Assembly (NCBI GenBank): GCA_946885645.1
Contig: CAMPGU010000161.1
Coordinates: 1-9,305 of the forward strand
DNA from: an uncultured Haloferula sp.
Lineage (GTDB): Bacteria > Verrucomicrobiota > Verrucomicrobiae > Verrucomicrobiales > Akkermansiaceae
Length of the DNA: 9,305 nt
Direction: 5' to 3'
Part shown: one piece after another, positions 5,109 to 9,305 of the stretch
How the letters are laid out: each line of letters begins with the position of its first letter
How positions within the stretch are numbered: the first letter of the stretch is position 1
Made by a program: the position numbers and the translations under genes
The notes under the pieces: generated by a model
Seen by the model: the letters and a program-made list of their open reading frames with translations, nothing else
Database searches by the model: none
What the model was told of the DNA's origin: nothing

Positions 5109-7532
5109 ATGGCCAAGGTTGAAAAAAACACGCGGAACAAGCTGAAGAAGCGCCGCTTCTACAAGCGCAAAGGGTTCTGGCTCTCGCTGATTTTCCTGGG
5201 AGTGATCTTTGCGGGTCTCGGATACATCGGTTTGGAACATTTCACGCGTCCTTACCGCGAGCGAGCCTATACCTACGATCTGCGGCGGATCAACGATCTG
5301 GAAATCCCGAACATCATCCACGACCGGAACGGGAAGGAAATCGGCCGGGTTTTCGAGCAGAACCGCAGCGTCATCCCGATCAAGGACGTGCCGCCCGTTT
5401 TCATCGACGCGCTGAAGGCGGGGGAGGACCAGCGTTTCGAGACCCACCAGGGGGTGGATTACATCGGCGTGGTCCGCGCGGCGTATTTGAACTGGAAGGC
5501 CGACCGCCGCACCCAGGGGGCCAGCACCCTGACCCAGCAGCTTGCGCGGAATGCCTACGACCTGGAAGGCGAGCGGGAGAAGCGCGGCGAATCCGACATG
5601 GAGCGCAAGCTCGTGGAAGCCTTCCTGGCGATGCGGATCGAAAAGTACTACTCGAAGCCGGAGATCCTGGAATTCTACGTGAACCGGGTCTTCTTCGGCA
5701 GCGGCTACTATGGCATCCGCTCGGCCTCGCTCGGCTACTTCGGGAAGGAGCCGAAGGATCTCAACGCGATCGAGAGCGCGGCGATCGTAGGCACGATCAA
5801 GTATCCCTCGGGCCTTTCGCCGCTGAGCAATCCGGATGGCAACAAGAAGTCCCGGAACCTCGTCTTAGGCCGCATGGCGGACATCGGCGCGATCACCCGG
5901 CGCGAAGCCACCCTCCTCTCCGGGCAGACGCTGAAGCTGAACCCGAAGCCGTTGCAGCGCAATACCACCCACCTTTACGAACGGATCCTCGACGAGGTGA
6001 AGCGCACGATGGGGGAGGACGCATTGGCCGCAGGCGGCTTCCACATCCACACTTCCATCGATGCCAGCGTACAGGAAGCGATGGAAAGAAGCCTGAGCGA
6101 CAGCTTGGAACGCGCCGAGGCGCGCCCGGGCTACGCGAACCAGAAGCGCGCGGATTTCAAGAAGAAGGGGGGCAAGCCGGAGTATCTCCAGGGTGCCGGG
6201 ATGATGTTCGATCACGCCACCGGGGAGGTGCTCGCCCACGTCGGCGGGCGCGATTACGTGGATGTGAAGTACGACGTGATCGAGCTCGGCCGCCGTCCGC
6301 TGGGGACCGCCTTCCTGCCCTTCCTATACGCGACCGGGCTTCAGGAAGGTCTCACCGCCGCGACGGTGCTGGAGGACGAACCGATCGACAACCGCTTCGT
6401 GGGAATCGGCGGCCGCGAGGGCATCACGGGCGAGTGGGGCATGGAGGTCCCCCGGCCGGTGAACGAGGGACGGATCACGGTACGGCGCGCGCTGGAGAGC
6501 TCCAAGATCGCCGCATCCGTCCGTTTCGCCGGACTCGTGGGGCTGGAGGAGGTGATCAAGATGGCGCAAGCCTTCGGCCTGCCGATGAAGGATGCGGAAA
6601 TCCTCCCGCGGCTCGCGACGGGCTGGGAGGCGGCCTCGCTGAAGGAAGCGCTGCGGGCCATCTCCGTCTTCGCCCGCGGCGGCGAGTCGGCTCCCATGGC
6701 GCTCTCCTACGTCGATCGCGTGGTGGACTCCACCGGCTTCACCCGTTACCAGCGGAAGATCGAGGTTCCGGTCCGCTTGCATCCCATTGACGAAGCTACC
6801 GCCTACATGGTGCACGACATGATGCGCGGCGGCATGGAGCGCGGCAATGCCACGGGTCTCGCCGAGATGCTCGTGGAGCGGCCGTTCACGGGGGCGGGCA
6901 AGACCGGCACCACCCACGATTTCTCCGACAATTGGTTCCTGGGCTACAACGGCCGCGTCTCCTGCGGGGTCTGGGTGGGCTTCCTGCAACCGGGCAAATC
7001 CATCTACGAAGGAGCCTTCTCGAAGGATCTGGCGATGCCGGTGTGGGCGGAGGCGATGAATGCGGCATCGTCCAATTTCAGCGGCAAGGTCATCCCCCAG
7101 CCGGAGAGCCTGGTGGAAGTGAAGATTTGCAGCGTCTCCGGCCAGCGGGCGACGCCCTATTGCTACGAATCCGTCCATGATCCCTCGACGGCGGTACCGC
7201 GTTCCCGCTCCACCGAGATCATGGAGCTGTTCCGCAAGGGAAGCGAGAACCTGCCCTTCTGCCCGGTGCATTCCGGAGCCACGCAGGTGGCCGGCGGGGC
7301 CGCTGCCATCGGCCTTTCCGCCCTGGCGGTGATCGATAGCACGCCGGTGCGCTCGAAGGCTCCCGTGCTCATCGGGGAAGACCCCTATTTCACCGAGCAG
7401 GTGATGATGGAAGGCGTGCAGCAGTCCGTCCCGCGGAACCGCACGAACGTCCTCGACAGCTTCGATCTCGGCGACAAGGAGCAGCCGCTCAAGCTGCCTT
7501 GGCCGAAGCGGCTGGACATCGTGCCGGAGTGA
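5109..7532 (+). CDS. Class A penicillin-binding protein with degenerate transpeptidase (PBP1a-like)
   Basis: An 807-residue membrane protein. A basic cytosolic tail (KKRRFYKRK) is followed by one membrane segment (about 23-42). The GT51 peptidoglycan glycosyltransferase domain (about 65-255) looks intact: EDQRFETH (106-113, catalytic Glu106), QGASTLTQQLARN (136-148), RKLVEAFLAMRIE (166-178, second Glu170), then ILEFYVNRVFFG. It should polymerise lipid II into glycan strands on the outer face of the membrane. The transpeptidase domain (about 310-660) is recognisable by GGRDY, the LxPFLYATG helix and KTGTT (598-602). However, the active-site SxxK reads TAFL (400-403, from LGTAFLPF) and SxN reads SSK (464-466). 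Cross-linking and beta-lactam acylation are therefore unlikely. A C-terminal region with Cys674, Cys685 and CPVH (718-721) is common in class A PBPs; an extra tail of about 80 residues follows. The ATG at 5109 is preferred because upstream residues overlap the divergent gene; its Shine-Dalgarno is weak. Confidence 0.92.
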   Translation: MAKVEKNTRNKLKKRRFYKRKGFWLSLIFLGVIFAGLGYIGLEHFTRPYRERAYTYDLRRINDLEIPNIIHDRNGKEIGRVFEQNRSVIPIKDVPPVFIDALKAGEDQRFETHQGVDYIGVVRAAYLNWKADRRTQGASTLTQQLARNAYDLEGEREKRGESDMERKLVEAFLAMRIEKYYSKPEILEFYVNRVFFGSGYYGIRSASLGYFGKEPKDLNAIESAAIVGTIKYPSGLSPLSNPDGNKKSRNLVLGRMADIGAITRREATLLSGQTLKLNPKPLQRNTTHLYERILDEVKRTMGEDALAAGGFHIHTSIDASVQEAMERSLSDSLERAEARPGYANQKRADFKKKGGKPEYLQGAGMMFDHATGEVLAHVGGRDYVDVKYDVIELGRRPLGTAFLPFLYATGLQEGLTAATVLEDEPIDNRFVGIGGREGITGEWGMEVPRPVNEGRITVRRALESSKIAASVRFAGLVGLEEVIKMAQAFGLPMKDAEILPRLATGWEAASLKEALRAISVFARGGESAPMALSYVDRVVDSTGFTRYQRKIEVPVRLHPIDEATAYMVHDMMRGGMERGNATGLAEMLVERPFTGAGKTGTTHDFSDNWFLGYNGRVSCGVWVGFLQPGKSIYEGAFSKDLAMPVWAEAMNAASSNFSGKVIPQPESLVEVKICSVSGQRATPYCYESVHDPSTAVPRSRSTEIMELFRKGSENLPFCPVHSGATQVAGGAAAIGLSALAVIDSTPVRSKAPVLIGEDPYFTEQVMMEGVQQSVPRNRTNVLDSFDLGDKEQPLKLPWPKRLDIVPE

Positions 7533-7648
7533 GGGGGCTTCCGGCGATGAGCCGGCTCCGGCCGCCGCGGGGGATATCCGTAATTTTGCGGAGCCTGTTT
7601 TTCGCAGAACGCGGGATTTCCTCGCCAAATGGAAAAGTGCTGCCGTGT

Positions 7649-8923
7649 ATGGAAGACAGCGGGGTGCCTTCCCGCCTGCAGCCGCCGATCTTTGCCCTTC
7701 CGTTCCCGGCCGTGGATTCATTCGAGAAAGACATCGCCGTCATCGACGGCACGCCGGCCGTGTCCGGCATTCTGGATCTCGTCTGCCGTAGCACCGGCAT
7801 GGGCTTCGCCGCCGTCGCGCGGGTGACGGAGGACCGTTGGATCGCCTGCAGCGTCAGGGACGAAATCCGCTTAGGCCTGAAGGCGGGGGATGAATTGGAA
7901 GTGCAGACCACTCCCTGCCATGTGACCCGGCGCGACAGGAAAGCGATCATCATCGATCACGCCGGAGAAGACGGAACATTCTCCGGTCACGGGAGCCGGC
8001 GGATCCACGGTTTCCAGAGCTATGTCTCCATGCCGATCCTTCTGGGCGACGGGCAATTCTTCGGGACGCTCTGCGCGATCGATCCGAAGCCCGCGCGCTT
8101 GAATACCCCCGGGACTCTCGACATGTTCAAGCTCTTTGCCGAGCTGATCGCCCTTCACATCGATGCCTCCGGAAAACTGGCGGCGATGAAGGGGCTCCTG
8201 GACGTCGAGCGCGAGATATCGGCATTGCGCGAGCGGGTGATGGCGGTGCTCGGCCACGACCTCCGGAATCCGTTGGGGGCGATCTCCTTGGGGGCAATCC
8301 TTCTCAAGGAAAAGGCCGCGGACGAGCGGTCGCTCGATCTGCTTTCGATGATCGAGAAGAGTGTCTCACGCATAACCGGTCTGATCGACGACGTCACGGA
8401 CTTCGCCCGGATCCGTCCGGGTGAAGGCATCAAGCTCGACCTGCGGTCCGATGCGGGGATCGAAAAGATCCTGGGCCGGGTGATCGACGAAGCGCGCTCC
8501 CTATGGCCGGGCCGCCGCGTGGAAAGCGATTTTGCAGTGACGGGAGAGCTGGTATTCGACGGCCGGAGGATCGCGCGGCTTTTCACCCATCTGCTGGCCC
8601 ACGCGATGAAGCACGGGAAGCCGGAGACCCCCGTGAGGGTGCGGGCGGAGAGCGCGGCCGGGCGGTTCGCCCTGTCCGTTGCGAACGAGGCGGAGCCTGT
8701 CCCGCCCGATGTGATGGGACGGATGTTTCAACCCGTGGTGCACGTGGATGGCGACGCTGCGCCCCGCGCCGTGGGATGGGGACTCTACATCGCCTCTGAA
8801 ATCGCCAGGGGCCACGGCGGGACATTGGAGGTGGTCCCGGCGGGGAAGGAATTACGTTTCGTTTTTTCCATGCCGGTGAAGGGAGGGCGGCCGTCGCACC
8901 CGCCGGGCGAAGGATCCCGGTGA
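7649..8923 (+). CDS. Soluble GAF-domain sensor histidine kinase
   Basis: A 424-residue cytosolic kinase with no membrane segment. A GAF domain spans about 27-172. VCRSTGMGFAAVARVTEDRW (45-64) and GTLCAIDPKPARLNTP (139-154) are hallmarks of a widespread GAF-HisKA family; the ligand is unknown. The HisKA helix carries the phosphoacceptor His203 in VLGHDLRNPLG. The HATPase domain spans about 300-410 but is atypical: the N-box reads HLLAHAMKHG (314-323), with His318 where Asn normally coordinates Mg-ATP; G1 is ANEAEPVPP; the F-box MFQP is normal; G2 reads AVGWGL (374-379) rather than GxGxGL. Kinase activity is thus in doubt, and the protein may act mainly as phosphatase or scaffold. I chose the ATG at 7649 from domain position (GGAAAAG about 11 bases upstream). 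The ATG at 7547, with GAGGGGG close upstream, would add 34 residues and remains possible. No response regulator is in the window. Confidence 0.88.
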   Translation: MEDSGVPSRLQPPIFALPFPAVDSFEKDIAVIDGTPAVSGILDLVCRSTGMGFAAVARVTEDRWIACSVRDEIRLGLKAGDELEVQTTPCHVTRRDRKAIIIDHAGEDGTFSGHGSRRIHGFQSYVSMPILLGDGQFFGTLCAIDPKPARLNTPGTLDMFKLFAELIALHIDASGKLAAMKGLLDVEREISALRERVMAVLGHDLRNPLGAISLGAILLKEKAADERSLDLLSMIEKSVSRITGLIDDVTDFARIRPGEGIKLDLRSDAGIEKILGRVIDEARSLWPGRRVESDFAVTGELVFDGRRIARLFTHLLAHAMKHGKPETPVRVRAESAAGRFALSVANEAEPVPPDVMGRMFQPVVHVDGDAAPRAVGWGLYIASEIARGHGGTLEVVPAGKELRFVFSMPVKGGRPSHPPGEGSR

Positions 8924-8963
8924 AACGGCGCGCGCCGCCATTGCGCGGCGCGGCATCTCCGGC

Positions 8964-8968
8964 AAGGA
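8964..8968 (+). promoter_or_regulatory. Shine-Dalgarno-like AAGGA before a candidate AUC start
   Basis: AAGGA lies seven bases before the ATC at 8976. In this reading frame no ATG, GTG or TTG occurs between the upstream stop at 8877-8879 and the ATG at 9003, so this site is the best sequence hint for where translation of the last gene begins. It may be chance. Confidence 0.35.
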
Positions 8969-8975
8969 TCGCGCC

Positions 8976-9305
8976 ATCGACACGGGCATCCACATCAGCG
9001 GCATGGGTCTCGCGGGTTGCTGTCTCGCCTGGCAGCGGTGGTTTCGCGGGCAGCCTTTCACGTGGGAAGATGACGACCGCGAGGGGGCATCGTCCCGCGT
9101 GGCCGCGGGATTGATCAATCCGGTGACGGGAAAGAATTTCAGCGCGAGCTGGCGGATCGGGGAGTTTCTTCCGGAGGCGGAGGCGTTCTACCGGAAGGTG
9201 GGGGAGACGCTGGGGCTGCCGCTCTGGTTCCCACTACCGGTATGGCGGATGGTCGGCGCGGGAGAGTGGGGCGGGCTCCGCCGCGGCCGGCAGGCGCACG
9301 AGCCG
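8976..9305 (+). CDS. FAD-dependent oxidoreductase of the DAO/glycine-oxidase type, N-terminal fragment (runs off right edge)
   Basis: This frame encodes 110 residues to the window edge. The order is a beta strand and dinucleotide motif IHISGMGLAGCCLAW (5-19), an acidic cluster WEDDD (30-34) at the end of the second strand, then SSRVAAGLINPVTGKNFSAS (39-58), a conserved FAD-pyrophosphate/flavin-contacting segment, and LGLPLWFPLPVWRM. Together these mark an NAD(P)/FAD-dependent DAO-superfamily amine or amino-acid oxidase (related to DadA, ThiO and the MnmC C-terminal domain). The substrate-binding half is missing, so the substrate cannot be named. The start is unclear. The ATG at 9003 would cut the first Gly and the first strand from GMGLAG, while upstream only ATT/ATC codons are available. 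I place the start at ATC 8976 because of AAGGA seven bases before it; a sequencing error is an alternative. The gene follows the histidine kinase by 52 bases and may be cotranscribed. Confidence 0.75.
   Translation, partial: MDTGIHISGMGLAGCCLAWQRWFRGQPFTWEDDDREGASSRVAAGLINPVTGKNFSASWRIGEFLPEAEAFYRKVGETLGLPLWFPLPVWRMVGAGEWGGLRRGRQAHEP

Noticed and set aside
7533..7648. Possible terminator or promoter between the PBP and kinase genes
   Set aside because: Short GCCGG/CCGGC pairings and scattered T-runs occur, but no stem is followed directly by a T-tract, and no -35/-10 pair is convincing.
6324..7721. A 465-codon open frame on the minus strand opposite the PBP gene
   Set aside because: Its translation is His/Arg/Gly-rich without any domain, and it mirrors the plus-strand PBP, whose motifs are clear. 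Long antisense frames are expected in DNA with strong G/C third-position bias.
8920..9114. GTG-started 64-codon frame overlapping the kinase stop (GTGA)
   Set aside because: The overlap looks like coupling, but the translation is Ala/Arg/Ser-rich noise and the conserved DAO-type sequence is in another frame. It is kept only as a hint of a possible frameshift.

Overview
This window looks like chromosomal DNA of a high-GC Gram-negative bacterium. A member of the Verrucomicrobiota (Luteolibacter/Haloferula-like) is my best guess. The basis is the general feel of the proteins (a GH33 sialidase with the N-terminal BNR-associated domain, a MidA-family methyltransferase with a GANDG-type motif I, the GAF histidine kinase) and strong G/C third-position bias. 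No rRNA or marker gene is present, so this is an inference. I see no tRNA, rRNA, CRISPR array, insertion sequence, integrase or phage gene. No stretch longer than about 300 bases lacks a gene.

Layout. (1) Bases 1-1719, minus strand: an acyl/peptidyl carrier protein, overlapped by four bases (GTGA) by an FAD-dependent oxidoreductase. After a 115-base gap comes the N-terminal piece of an ECF sigma factor that runs off the left edge. (2) Bases 1932-3967, plus strand: a small helical lipoprotein ending in a clear intrinsic terminator, then a secreted sialidase. (3) Bases 3977-5062, minus strand: a MidA/NDUFAF7-type SAM methyltransferase, convergent with the sialidase (9 bases apart). It is divergent from (4) a class A penicillin-binding protein at 5109-7532, plus strand. 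(5) Bases 7649-8923: a soluble GAF-domain histidine kinase. (6) Bases 8976-9305: the start of a DAO/glycine-oxidase-like FAD enzyme that runs off the right edge and lacks a standard start codon.

Main points of interest. The class A PBP keeps an apparently intact glycosyltransferase, but its transpeptidase has lost the nucleophile/lysine motif (SxxK reads TAFL) and the SxN asparagine (SSK), while KTGTT remains. It is therefore probably a transglycosylase with a pseudo-transpeptidase domain. The neighbouring histidine kinase keeps its phosphoacceptor His, but its N-box Asn is His and its G1/G2 boxes are altered. The carrier protein plus flavoenzyme pair is tightly coupled and suggests oxidation of a carrier-tethered substrate, with no synthase or ligase nearby. 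The genes do not form one obvious pathway. The window reads as several short transcription units of envelope, regulatory and accessory function. I found no multi-gene defence or mobile system.
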